From: Lasiodiplodia sp. COLG20
Taxonomy: Eukaryota; Ascomycota; Dothideomycetes; Botryosphaeriales; Botryosphaeriaceae
Reading direction: 5' to 3'
Length of the DNA: 64,000 bases
Assembly (NCBI GenBank): GCA_009801085.1
Contig: VNWV01000006.1
Coordinates: forward strand, 1,860,001 to 1,924,000
A model generated the notes under the pieces. It saw only the letters and a list, made by a program, of their open reading frames with translations, was not told where the DNA came from and did not search any database. Shown here piece by piece: positions 1 to 11,355 of this stretch. Both the position numbers and the translations under genes were made by a program. Position 1 is the stretch's first letter, and every line of letters begins with the position of its first letter.

Positions 1-97
1 CGGCCTCCCGTTCGCTGCGGTCATGCCACCGCGATTGCTCCTCGACGAATTGGGCCCCTCTGACAAGAACAAGCGCTGACATTAGACCGCACAACAG

Positions 98-1680
98 GCC
101 CTCGGCGGCGGCGTCGCCCTCCTCTGGCCGGAGCTGTCGTGGCGCGTCGACACGCTCAAGCTCGTCATCGCGGACGTCGCGACCCTGCAGAGCGTCACGA
201 CCTTCAAGGAACAGCAGATCAAGCACCAAGACATCCTCAAGAACTGCGAGGATGTCATCGTGCTCGAGGACCAGGGCGTCGCGATCTTGAGCTGCGACCC
301 GCAGCGCGATGCGTGGAATACGGTCATGGTGAGATAACCCGATCTCCCAATTGCCCTTCGGCCGGAGAGATTAGGACGAGGAAGAAAGGAGACCATCGTA
401 TTTGCAAATCTCAAGCTTAATTGCTAGCAATTGGCTATGATTTCGCACCGCCGAGGGGACTAGGCCGTCATACAAACGAGAAAATGAACCAAAAACGCTC
501 ACACACCATTTCTCCCCACCAGGGCACCTTCATCGACCCCTCGCAACCGGGCGCCATTTTCCAATGGTTCTACAGCGACCCGACCGCCTTCCCGCAGCCG
601 CTCGCGCTCGAAGGCTTCGGCGGGCGCGCCGGCGCCGACTTCCACCCGCTGGGCATTGAGTACCACTCGGACTCGTCGACCCTCTACATCGTCAACCACG
701 CGTCCACCGGCCCGACGGTCGAGGTCTTCGACTACGTGCCGTGGGGCGGATTCGGCCGCGCGTCGGCGCAGCACCGCGCGACCGTGGCGCACCTGGACGT
801 GTGGACGCCGAACAGCATCCACGCCCTCAACGCGACCAGCTTCCTGCTGACCAACGACCACGGCTTCCGCGCGCGCGAGCGCTTCGTGCTGAACAAGCTC
901 GAGACGTACGCCGCGCTGCCGCTCGGCAACGTCGTGCAGGTCACTTTGCCGGCGGAGCTTCCCACCGCTCAGGAAGACGCGGATGGCAACAGGATCCCCC
1001 TGGCCCTCGGCCCTGACGACGTGAGCGTCAAGACCGTCGCTAGCGGCATCCCCTTCGCCAACGGCGTCGCGCTGCTCAACAGCACGACCCTAGCCGTCGT
1101 CTCGACCAACGGTCACAGCCTGAAGCTCTTCGACCTCTCCCCCAACGCCACCGAAGACGGCACCATCTCGCTGACGTTCAAAACCGACGTCCGCGCCCCA
1201 GCCCTCCTCGACAACCTCTCCGTCGACTCTCAGGGCCGCCTGCTTGCCGGCGGCCACCCCCGGCCCGGCGCGCTGACCGGCACCGTCGCCTTCCGCGCCT
1301 CGTGCCTGCAGCTGCGCGCCAAGGCGCAGGCCATCGCGCTAGCCGCCGAGCAGGAGGTCGAGAAGAAGCTCGGCGACGACGAGCAGCAAAAGCCGCTGAT
1401 GGACGATATCGCGGACGCGACGGCCAAGAAGACGGTCGAGGTCGTCATGGCCGAGGAAGAAAAGGCGCTGCTGCAGCGCTGCGCCGTCGAGTACGACAAC
1501 ACGTCGCCCAGCTGGGTCGGCGAGCTGGTCTTCGACGAGCAGACCGGCGTGCCCGGGTGGAAGGAGGTGTATGTCGGAACTGAGTTCGGCTCCAGCACCA
1601 CCGCGGCGAGGGACACGAAGGAGGGCGTTGTGCTGGTTGTTGGGTTGTATGAGAAGGGCGTGCTTGTTGGTAAGGAGTAG
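98..1680 (+). CDS. Paraoxonase/arylesterase-like six-bladed propeller hydrolase (5' partial)
   Basis: Two exons are visible, 98-328 and 523-1680, joined by an intron (GTGAGA donor at 329, CACCAG acceptor at 521-522) that keeps frame. The conceptual protein matches the serum paraoxonase/arylesterase family: an early segment with NCEDVIVLEDQGVAILSC, then HPLGIEY, LYIVNHAS, PNSIHAL and FLLTNDHGF, the Asn/Asp stretches that bind the propeller calcium ions in that family, then FANGVALL and LLDNLSVD. Members hydrolyse lactones and aryl esters, usually as secreted or membrane-anchored enzymes. An acceptor-like CACAACAG precedes base 98 and that frame is closed by a stop at 77-79, so the first exon with the N-terminal anchor probably lies left of the window. 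A charged helical insert of about 70 residues (bases 1285-1490, rich in Ala, Glu and Lys) interrupts the last blades and is absent from animal paraoxonases. The substrate is not deducible. Confidence 0.85.
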
Positions 1681-2551
1681 AAGGAGAGAGGAGATGGATT
1701 GTAAGATCGGGTCAGACGGCTTGGGAAGGCGCTTTCCATATCATGAATGGCCAGAGACAGAATCGAATGTTTTTGAAACCGAGCAGCTGCTTGTAAATCA
1801 ATGCGTAATGGCGGCTGAACATCACGTTTCCCTGGACTAGCCAAACGATCGTAATACGATACTTCCGGCGGCCCAGCCTGAAAAACAAAATGTTCATTGA
1901 TCTGAATCGTCATCGCTGTCCTCCGATCTGTATGTATCTAAGCCAACCGGCCACCACCAGATGCTACCCCTCGAAACTCCCCGAAAAGAGAGAAGAAGAT
2001 GGAGAAGAAGAAGCCGCCGTGAAAATCCCCGCCCAACACACTTGAACCCGAATTCACGAGAAGTAAATAAAGCCAAACCAATCAGTTAACCAAGCCACAA
2101 ATGATCTCGTCCAGATCTCTGGTAGTGAACTGCACTCGCGGCGTGGCGCCCGGGCTGTCGCCCAGCCTATGCCTGAGCCTCTCGCCGGAGTGCCAGTGCA
2201 GCACGTGCAGCAATCTCCTGTCCGCCTGGCCGAGACGGAGACGACGCGTCCATATTCCGTTGGTAGGTCCGCTCAGTTCGAGCTTGAGCCCGGTAGGACC
2301 AGGTAGGATGCGGTATCCGACGTTGCGTAGAGCGATCCTGAGGATCCTTTCAGAAGCGGTCCGACCCTGTGGGAAAGAACGACATCTAGATAAGTGTAGA
2401 CGTCGTGAACCAAATAACAGGAAAAAAAAAAAAAACAGAAGTGCTTATGGATGCAAAAAGAGGAAATGAAGGAGGGTATAGCATTTTTTGTCCGGCTTTC
2501 GAGTATGTTCCTTTCCTCTGACTTCGTCCTATGCAAGCTCGAACCTCTCCT
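1681..2551. other. Convergent intergenic region, no gene seen
   Basis: The paraoxonase-like gene (+) and the DCAF6-like gene (-) converge here, so this is 3' flank for both. Short open frames (for example 2101-2469 +) lack family resemblance and intron logic. An A-tract lies at about 2422-2435. Nothing else is recognised. Confidence 0.6.
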
Positions 2552-5500
2552 TCACATCACCGCGCAGTTTTCTTCACTGACAATTATCTGGTGTGGACCG
2601 CCTTCGACATCGTCATCGTCGCCGTCCGGGTTCATGTAGAAGCGTTGGGCCAGCTCGGCCAGCATTCCGCGCTGTGGAGACGTAGATCAGTGTCTCTCCT
2701 TTGTTGATGAAAGAGATGAGTTGAGGAAAGACGGCTCTTAGGCGTGCCTCAAGCGCAGGCCAAGAGCGTCTGTGATACTGACAAAGAAAATGTAGGCGGT
2801 GTCTGGCAAATGACGGATACTCACGGTAATGTAGTTCTCACGGCTTCCACCGGCGCGGTTGACATCATTCTCGGACGTGATGCGATATTCATCATGCATA
2901 CGGCGGCGACTTGCAAGTCCGTTGCGTGTGGCGCGCTCATCTTCGTCTTCGTCGCCCTCGGGGACGGTAGTGGTATCGACCTCATCAGCGGGTGGCTGAG
3001 AACGAGAAGGACGGGCACGGCGTAAGCGACCGAAAGAGATGGACGAGAATTGCGAAGCGTCACCGGGGGTTACGCCAATGCCAAGGCGGGCGTTGCGGCG
3101 AGCGCGAGCGTCGGGACTGAAGATCTTGACGGTATGGTCGATGCCAGATACAGCAATCATGGGCTCGTAGGGATGGCCTAAACCAGTTAGAAGTATCAAA
3201 ATAAAAGGGGAAAGAGGATTTCGTTACCTTGAACCACATTGACAACCTCTCCGTCGCCTTCGAGAATGTTGACGATCTGCATAGTTTTCTTGTCCCAGAT
3301 GAAGAAGTGGCCTGAGTCACTACCGCTAACGACGTACTCATCCTCCAAGCCAAAGAAGTTGACATCTTTGACGGTCTTCACGTTACAGTGACCACGGTAC
3401 TGGCGAGTGTGCGGTAAGCAAGGCTTGTCGACTTCAACTTTCTCTTTCAACCTCGAACGCTCGAAAGCAGAACGGAAGAGAATGCTGGTAGGTTCGTCGT
3501 CATCGTCATCATCATCCTCGCTGTCATCATCCGAGTCATCGCCGTCATCGCCCGCATCATCATCGTCTTCGTCTTCGTCCTCATCGTCATCTCGATGCTC
3601 AGTGATGATCTCGGTAAGCTCCTCCAGAGCCAACTCCTCGCCGTCGCTTTCCATTGCTTCGTCACCATCCGCAGTTCCTTCGTTTCCAGAAGCTGATTCT
3701 CTGGCGCGGCGGACAAGACGCGCTCTTTCCACGACCTCCTCGTCTTCATCAGGGTCGATGGTCTGCAAAGCCCTGCGAATCCTGGCTTCGTCCTGTCGTA
3801 TGTTCGTGTCACCCCTTCCCAGACCACCGAAAGCGCGGTCTACGAATGCAAAGTCGACATTCTGGCCGGCATTCATCAGAACACCCCTACCAACCTTGAA
3901 TCCCCAGAACCTGAGAGCAGCCTTGCGGTCTTGCGCTCCGATAGCCTCAGGAGCAGAACTGCCGCCTTCAGCGCCTTGGGAAACCGGGACAACCGCGCTC
4001 GATAGATCTGCAAAGGGTATCTTAAGTGCTTGTGCGAACGCAATGACAGCTGCTTTCTCAGTGGGGAAGACGACACGGTTTTGGTCTGTCTCGAAAGGAG
4101 AGGTTTCAATGTTGAGGATTGGTGTTTCGCTGGCCAACTCCAGCAGATAAGGAATGAGAACCTCATCGATAGCATCAATACCGGAGTCTCTAGGGACAGG
4201 GTAACGAGGATGAGTGCGAGTCACATCCGAAGGCCTGGTGAACCCTTCTAGTACTGCTCCAACGCCACTATCCAACCAAAGTAGAATAGCCTTCAGGAAG
4301 TCGTATCCAAAGTGTTCGTGGCGGGGTATCTCATTGGCTTCACGAGGAGCCGGGACGATCTTCTCGAAGTTAGCTAAGGCGGCAGTTGTGTTACCGCCAG
4401 CTGTGCGTAGCCTTCCACCAAGAACTCTGGACAACGTTCCTGCGGCCTGAACAAAGCGTCTGGCTGATCCGCGTCTCTCTCGCAGATTGTTCTGGAACCT
4501 CACGTCGACATCCAAAGGATTGACCGGATAGCGCCAGTCGCGCGAGATCTCGTCCATCTGCGGTAAGAAGGCAGCAGCATAGCCAAGGACTGTCGTCAAG
4601 GGAACGGCGTAGCCGGTAGGGTCAGAGTCTGAAGTAGAACCGCGATTTCCCAGCGTGAAGAGGTTCTTGCGCATGGCAACTACATTCTTGGCGATGCGGA
4701 AGCTTTGCTTCTGAGCCTCGGGAAGGACAGCCTCGCGAGCTTCTGAGATGGGGCTGCGTGCATGAGGAGGATCGATGGGAATCTCTTCGCGCTGTCCGTT
4801 CTCATAGTGGACCATGAGCGACATTTCTTCGTCCTCTTCCGCCGAGCCATCACCAGTTCGCGGTCTCGACCCAGCCCGTTCTGTACTCTCCTGAGAAACG
4901 CCCGTCCTAGCCCTCTTCCTCTTGCGGTCCTTTGACTCCTTCGCCCTGCTGCTAGCCCTAGTAGACTTCGGCGTAGTCTCATCTTCTTGTTCAGCAACGT
5001 CGGGGCTGTGAACAAGATCAAAGCTGTAAATTAACTCTCCCGACCAACTCACGATCATTTCATTCGGATTATGGTCACTGATCTTGCAGGCCGTGATGTG
5101 GCCACTGTCTGTACGCTTCATACGCTTCTGACCGTGCGGTGCAAACTTCCGAACGCATTGAGTAGCCTGCCTCATCATCTCATTGTCGTGCTCGGAGAGC
5201 TTTCCCGGAGAGAGAGGGGCGCCCCTCTCACGAAGCTTGTCACGGCCAGTCATACGCCGATCGTGCAAAAAGCAGTGCAGGTGAGCACCTCCTAGCGCAA
5301 TGTAATGCGGCTGACTGGGCGAGCATGAGATTGTATTCAGATCGAGGTGGTAGCGCTTGTAGGAGATAAGAGGTGGTGGAACGTTATCGTCGTTGGAGGT
5401 GCGCCTGGCCAATGAGCTAGATCCCGGATAGTTGGACGCAGGTTGGCGGATATCCCACTGCCGCACTTCGCCATCTTCGGAGCATGTCAGGAAGAGCCAG

Positions 5501-6113
5501 GGCGAGGATTCAGTGACAATTCTCTTGACCCTATCGCTGTGCGAACGGAAGACCTTGCAATTCGCTGAGTTATCGCTGAGGTAGCGTACACCATCATATA
5601 CCGTGTTCAATCCCCTGGCGCGACCAGAAGTGTTCGACGGCGCAGAAGGAACGGTAGAGCTTCCAGCATATTCGATATCGAAGATGCGCACTTCGGCGTC
5701 TCCGGCAGCGGTCACGATTGTACGATCATTGGTGAAGGGCATAAACTTGACGGAGAAAATGTTGGCGCGGTGTCCGGTGGATATGGTCGTGGTGAAGTCG
5801 AATTGCTTATCGGGAGACTGGGGCATGTAGGAATGGATGTTGACGTGCTGGTCATCCGAGCCCGAGGCCAGCAGCTGGCCGGATTTGGACCAACTATGAG
5901 GAATCAAACGTCAGCAAGGCGGGGTCGACTGGTTTGAGGGAGGTGTTCTCACCAAAGGGCGTTGACGCAGCCCGAGTGGCCTGAGAGCTCGTTGACAATG
6001 TCTAGATCGCGGATCCATTGCTTGTCGCCGTAGATGTCGTGCACGCGTTCGTACTTGGTGTCGCGCAGGCCCAGCTCGCGATTGAGCAGCTTGCTGTAGA
6101 GAGGGTTCTTCAT
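2552..6113 (-). CDS. DCAF6: DCAF6/IQWD1-like WD40 protein, putative CRL4 ubiquitin ligase substrate adaptor
   Basis: Four exons: 6113-5953, 5893-3228, 3177-2825 and 2671-2552. All junctions are GT..AG and keep frame, giving about 1,099 residues. Exon 1 starts MKNPLYSKLL and ends in the first WD blade (SGHSGCVNAL, continuing CWSKSGQLLASGSDD). This blade and STGHRANIFSVKFMPFTND match the DCAF6/NRIP family closely. After several N-terminal blades come a nuclear-type basic stretch (KDRKRKRARTG), a long linker and an extreme acidic tract (about residues 815-860, encoded at 3490-3600). The C-terminal blades follow (YVVSGSDSGHFFIWDKK, then PMIAVSGIDHTVKIFSP), as in animal homologues. The small last exon gives an acidic tail ending EENCAVM. 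Known family role: substrate receptor for DDB1-CUL4. Substrates here are unknown. The start is fixed by homology just before the first blade. Confidence 0.9.
3490..3600 (-). repeat. GAT/GAC-type trinucleotide tract encoding poly-Asp/Glu
   Basis: On the plus strand this reads as repeated ATC/GTC/TTC triplets, and on the coding strand as Asp and Glu codons inside the DCAF6-like gene. It is a likely length-variable microsatellite. The plus-strand reading gives a Ser-rich open frame (3407-4150) that is a shadow. Confidence 0.8.
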
Positions 6114-7102
6114 GCTGGAGCGGCGCACAGCGGCGCGGAATGCAAATCGAGGACAAGAACAAGGGCGGCTTGGTGATCGGCGCGGAGTGACGAGCCAGTG
6201 GCGGAAGCGTCGCTCGGTCGAACGGTCTGGAGCTCGTTGGAGTGGCGCGGAAGCTCAATCCGGAAGGAAATTGGTGTCGCGGTGCTGGAGACGCATCGCT
6301 AGGCGCACCGGCGAGCTGGATCTTTTGCGGACAGCGGACGGTGGAGCTGACGGAGCGAGCAAGCACAAGAGGGTTGCAGGCGCAGGCGAGGAAGAGGGTG
6401 CGAGCAACTGACGCAACGCCTCCAGGCCACCGATTCTTATCGATAAGAACCGCTGCGGGCCGCCCTTCGATTCTGCAGCCGACGCACCCGGCGAGCCCTC
6501 AATTCTGCACCCAAATCCGCCTCTCACCGCTGGTCTGCGCCAGGTGAGCGTCTATCATCATTCAACTTGACACTCCGCAAATCATGACTCGGCATATTTT
6601 CTTCCGTCATTTTCATCATCCTTCCCGTCCATCCGACCGTTCCATGCGCGTCAACACGTGAAAATAAGCTAGGTAGCAGGCACTGCCCTGATATTCAGTC
6701 AATGCGAGTCATGGTGCTTCCCTCCGCTGCGCTCCGCCGCTACGGAATTGCACCTTCAGCTAAGACATGGTAGTAAGGCTCGTCAAACGCCCTGTCGCAC
6801 AAAGAAAACCTACACCATGTGTCGAAAAGTAATCGAGCCTTTCATATCTGCCTTCCAGAGATTGCACCCTTTCTGCAATATCATTACCCAGCCAGTGTCA
6901 TCTGATCGCACTCTAATGAAATCTCTTTGACGCAGACAAAATAGCCATGAACCTTCAACCATTGCCGATACCTTGTTATCGTTGCACACACAGTAACTTT
7001 TTTTTGCCTCTACCGTTTTCATTTTGAAGCAGCGAAGCTTTGTTCTTCAAGATTGGTTGTACTGAACTCTCAATGCCTTTCCGAGACAAAGGCAACTTAA
7101 CT
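6114..7102. other. Intergenic region: DCAF6-like promoter and BTB gene 3' flank
   Basis: Both flanking genes are on the minus strand, so this holds the upstream region of the DCAF6-like gene and the 3' end of the BTB-like gene. Short open frames on both strands (for example 6242-6547 +) show no recognisable domain. Confidence 0.5.
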
Positions 7103-8421
7103 TTAGCCATAGAAGTTGGTAGCAGAGAAGTCGGTAGCAGAGAAGTCGGCCTCAAAGATGTCCGTACCAAAGACGTTGGGCTCGTGGTCAAAGCGACGTA
7201 GTTTGTACCAGTTCTCGCGCGCGCCTTTGTGGTAGGTTGTGCTCATATACGAGTAGAACCAGGTAGGTTGGCCATGCTTAACCCCACGGCCGCGGCAGCC
7301 CCTGTCCCAACACTTGATTCTGTCATGGTTCCAGTAGTACCAATCTGCATCGTGAGGTGCACCGGGCTCAGTCAAGGCCATACAGACGAGACAAAGACCA
7401 TCGAAGTATTCCGACACCTGGCGTATGGTATTCTTGACCACTTCTTCGCAGCGGATCTCGCAGCTGGAGCAAGGCTTGTGCTCGGACTTGTATTTGAAAC
7501 TCTCCAGCCGGCCAAGAAGACCTGTAATACTCGTGTGTGAGAAGGTGCGCTCGAGTGGCCACACGCTGACGTCAAGTAAAGCTTTCTGGTATAGAAAAAG
7601 CGTGATCTCCTTGCAGTCACAGGTGGCGTGCTTGAGCGGGCGCTCGATTGGAGTCCAAAGTATGTCGTGCATCACGGCCTTGAGACGGCCTCTCGCGGCG
7701 TTGAGCTGTTCTACACTATCGTCAGAACAGGTAAAAAAAAAAAAAAAAACGAAATCAACTTACGGATAATACGCTTAGGAAGGTGCAGATCCCGGTGCTT
7801 GGTTGGATTGAATTCGGTAATGTGCGATGCAGAGTTGTAGACAAGCCATTTCGTCGCTGCTGCAAATCCCGGCGCATGGTCGAAAGCCCAGCACGGATAT
7901 AGAATAACCTGTGCCAGCTTGGCGCCCCGGCTGTCCATTGACTTGCCCAAGTCCTTTCCCTTATTCCTCTCCCAGCATTCTTTGAACCAATCTCTGAACC
8001 ATTTGATTAGGCCCTCCCTCTTCAACTTCCACACGTCTCCAGCTCGGACAAGGCTCCACACCACTGCAACATCCGCTTTGTAGCACTCTTCCGTCATGGG
8101 CACACCATGGAAGGCGCGGAACCAGATCTCCATGGCCAAATTCATGATCCAGTCATTTCCCTTCAGCTCCACGAGATTGGTCCTTGATTCCTCCCAGCCG
8201 CCGTTGAGCATGGCGTTGAAGGGCTCAGAGTTGGCACGCAGGACTGCCTTCGAGACAGCGTAGTCGGTGACGCGCTTGATGGGAGGAAGCTGGTCGGGTG
8301 CCGTGTAGACGTCCAGGTACTCGTAAACGCGGACGGTGAGGTCAGGGTCGGGAGCAATTTTGACGGAGCTGTGGGGATAATTGGTGACGGGCACCTCAGA
8401 GGGTGAGGGTGACGACGCCAT
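7103..8421 (-). CDS. BTB/POZ-like domain protein with C-terminal pentapeptide-type repeats
   Basis: Two exons, 8421-7764 and 7710-7103, with an intron (GTAAGT donor at 7763, GTAG acceptor at 7711) that keeps frame; about 421 residues. The ATG at 8421 sits in a good context (CAGCCATGG); the frame stays open upstream but the sequence there is low complexity. The N-terminal third reads like a fungal BTB fold: a short beta start (PDLTVRVYEYLDVYTA), the region YAVSKAVLRANSEPFNAML that corresponds to the 'H-K-lvLs-S-FF' segment, then WEESRTNLVELKGND and a helical pair. The C-terminal half has several Cys residues (CSSCEIRCEE) and ends in three five-residue steps, ADFSA TDFSA TNFYG. BTB proteins mediate dimerisation or bind Cullin-3. 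No partner is evident, and the assignment rests on pattern only. Confidence 0.7.
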
Positions 8422-9278
8422 GGCTGGCAAGTCGCGCACAGTGCGGACGTTGACCACTGTGCTCTGGATGCTGGCGCAATCTGATTCAGTGAGCCAAACG
8501 CAAAGCGACCCGGTCGCGGGGACGCTGTTGAGGTTGTGGTTGGAGGAAGAAGAAGAAAAATGGCGCGAGGCCGGCAAGGTAAGCTTCTTACAGCTCGCAA
8601 CCCGATTTAGGAAGGCAGCTGCCGGGCTCCCAGCGGCCACAAATTTTAATTGGAAACTGCGGAAAGATCAGCGAAGTGAGGTCTTGAGCAAGAGGGAAGC
8701 GCGCCATACGATGCATCCTCGTGACGGGCCCTATTGACATGTGGACGCGACGTGCGCGTCTGCTTCTTCACTTCCGTGGCCTCTGTAAGCTACTAGGATC
8801 GAGGTCTCTCTGGTCACGGAATCATGTCACTTACGTCCCAACACAAAGGGAGAATGTCTTGTTACCAGACCATGGTCGAGTTCCAAGCGAGGTGAGGTTG
8901 CCAGAACCTCAGACGGACTAACTAAAACAAATGTCTGTCGCAGCCATTTAGGTATTGTGCCCGGACTCATCATATCGCTGTAAGTGCCCAAGTGTTAGCT
9001 TAAAATATCTTGATAGTAGGGAGTGAGTAGGCATCAATTCATGTGGCATGTCATTCACCATGTCACCCTGCCCCGACCTCACCACGCGTCCTCTCCAGTA
9101 AGACATCGCCTCACCCGCTCTCGCGAAGCGCGAACAGCAACCGCACAGCAATTATATTGTCAGGAGTTAGAAATACTAGGCGTACCGTGATGGGATCCAA
9201 GCAGTGTTGGTAGCGCTGGCCTCGCGTTGGTGGTGGTGCGCATTGGGGAGAAGTTGATATCCCAAAGGAGCAACAAAG
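8422..9278. other. Upstream region of the BTB-like gene
   Basis: No convincing gene. It contains the likely promoter of the minus-strand BTB-like gene, and the part beyond about 8700 has no assignable content. Confidence 0.5.
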
Positions 9279-9551
9279 AAAAAAAAAAATATGGCCATTG
9301 GGTGCGCACCCCGGATTTGAACCAAGGACCAATGGACTTGAATGTAGGAGCTAACCACTCGCACCGGGATATGGCCCTGTTACGTGACCTCCACAAGGGT
9401 TACCACTCGGTTCCAGCTCCTACCGCGCCTTTCGGTTGGCGACAAGGTGACCTATCACTAGACCACGATGCCGTGCTACATCAAAAGCGGCTCACGGCAA
9501 ACCGGCCTGTTCCCAAGATGTTACAAGGAATGCTGGCTCTTTCCTTTTATA
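9279..9551 (-). ncRNA. tRNA-like / SINE-like RNA polymerase III candidate
   Basis: Read on the minus strand, the order is: a TATA-like TATAAAAGG (9551-9543), an A-box-like TGGTCTAGTGATAGG (9465-9451), a second A-box-like element with AGTGGTTAG (9364-9351), a good B-box GGTTCAAATCC (9323-9313) and a long oligo-T run (about 9290-9279) that would stop Pol III. The second A-box starts 41 nt before the B-box, close to tRNA spacing. Six bases GGTGCG and CGCACC can pair around that 65-nt block (9365-9301). A full cloverleaf cannot be drawn, because the D-arm does not pair. It may be a decayed tRNA, a SINE head or an unrelated Pol III transcript. Confidence 0.35.
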
Positions 9552-11355
9552 CACCCCAGGAAAATGCTCTTGCCCCAACAGGCGACCGTGCGACTCAGTG
9601 CCGGCTTTAACGCGCCCGCACCTGCCTACATGAACTGGACCCCCACAAAGCCGATGCCTCTTCATCGGGTATCTCGTCATGTCGCTCACTCACCGTTTCT
9701 CTGCCTACCGAGTGCCAAGATTAAAGCCATGAAAGGAACGGAAGAAGAGCCTTCACGCGTAAATGATGCTTAACAGACGTGTCTGAGGAATAAAGTAGGC
9801 CACCGATAGCCGCGAAGTCATCGCTGCACACAAGACTTGACTCACCGTAATGGGTCAGGTGAGCATAGTGTAAGTTTCGTTAGAAGTCACTCACAAGTAC
9901 TCGGGCAAGCTCTTCGAACTGTATGCTGAATTTATTGTTTGTGTTCAAGGCTCTTCTACACCGAATGTGCGGTGTGGAGTTGAGTGGCGTGGAAAGAATT
10001 ATGAAATAAACATGACTTCTCTCACAGAGAGGAATCCCAACGAAGTAAGTAGAAATTGCAAGTGTAGAGACAGGGACTTTTAATTGACTGTGAAGCCCTA
10101 GCCTTTAACAAACCGCTCGGAGATGCGGACGGAGATACTCATGCATTCCGCTGAGCTGAAATAGAACCAGGAGTGACAGTGTGTAAGCCCCCTGGACTGC
10201 AGTGGATCAGTAAAGATTGTAACAGAGTGAGCTGGCGGAGATCAGTATGCCCTTCGTCGCTTGTTAAAATATTGAACTTTCCCTACATAGGTAGCTAAAT
10301 CGGATACGCAGAAATAAGCCTAAAAGTTAAGGCTTTCTAAAGGCATCCCCCATGGATTTTCGAAGTAGGGAGTAGAATGCTGGCTGGTTTCAACTGGGGA
10401 ACTAGAAAATTCTTCTGCAGCCGATTGTAGTACCAAAAGCTCACTGTAGTACAAACAGGCTGCGGTCCGGAAAGTCGAGCGTAGTACAAAGCTATTCCTC
10501 AATGGAATTGTTAAATACATGATAAGGGTGGAAAACAGGCGACATGTCCGTGCCACTCGTGGCGTGGAACTCAATTGAAAGTAAACATGCCGACAGAGTA
10601 GAAGCCAATGGGTTGGTAAGAATGCTCGCGATGAGCGAAGGGATGGACGGCAAAGAGGCAAGTGGGCCGACTCGAACCAGAAAGGGAAGAAGGTGCGGGA
10701 GCACCCGCCCGCACAACTGCCCGGGAATCTCTGCCAAGCTCGCTAAGACACGTGGGGCTGCTTTTCCTTGCACACGACGACAACGCTGCCCGCTGCCTCT
10801 CCACTCTGCATCCAACCCATCCGTCCGTGTCTCGCCACTTCGCACGGCATCTTAACCGACGAGGGAACGCTGTCCATTGGTTCTCCAATGATTGACGTGC
10901 ATAGTGGACAATGATTGTACATCATTTCTCCATCGCCTTCTTGCCTTCTTGCCTGCATTCCACATCGTGGGAAATCTATCCCAAAATGATTATGGCTCGT
11001 CCCAAACCGCCGTGAAGGAGCCTGACCCCCCGACATCGCCTTCTCGTTTGTAAACACAGCTCATCTGGCCATGCCATGCCAATGCACACTGCATTGTTTT
11101 GAAGATCGCATTTCTCGCTAACCGTGAAGTCACAAAGCGGTTGTGTTAAGATGTAAAATCCTGCCAATTCCCCTGGGCGACGAGCCTTGTCTGGCTCCAC
11201 TCGTACCGGAACTCTTGGGTTGCTCCTCCAGCGCACACCCGTCCTTTCGTTTTTGTCAATCGTTCGGCTTTCCGCTTTTGTTGGAATATCCTGTCGTTTC
11301 TGATCCAACACCTGTAGGTAACTTTTGATTGGACTGGTGCTAATAGCAGGTGGCG
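9552..11355. other. Long upstream region of the giant repeat-protein gene
   Basis: About 1.8 kb without a supported gene. The last 40 bases contain GTAGGT, GCTAAT and GCAG in intron-like order just before the start codon, but the span (about 36 nt) is shorter than normal fungal introns, so a leader intron is doubtful. The rest is presumed promoter and 5' leader. Confidence 0.45.

Noticed and set aside
2101..2469. 122-codon plus-strand frame in the convergent intergenic region
   Set aside because: Runs into a poly-A stretch and Lys/Arg tail; no similarity or promoter logic.
3407..4150. Ser-rich 247-codon plus-strand frame
   Set aside because: It is the complement of the poly-Asp/Glu tract and nearby exon of the DCAF6-like gene.
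11308..11349. Leader intron directly before the giant gene start
   Set aside because: Donor, branch and acceptor-like bases exist, but the span is about 36 nt, below normal fungal intron length.
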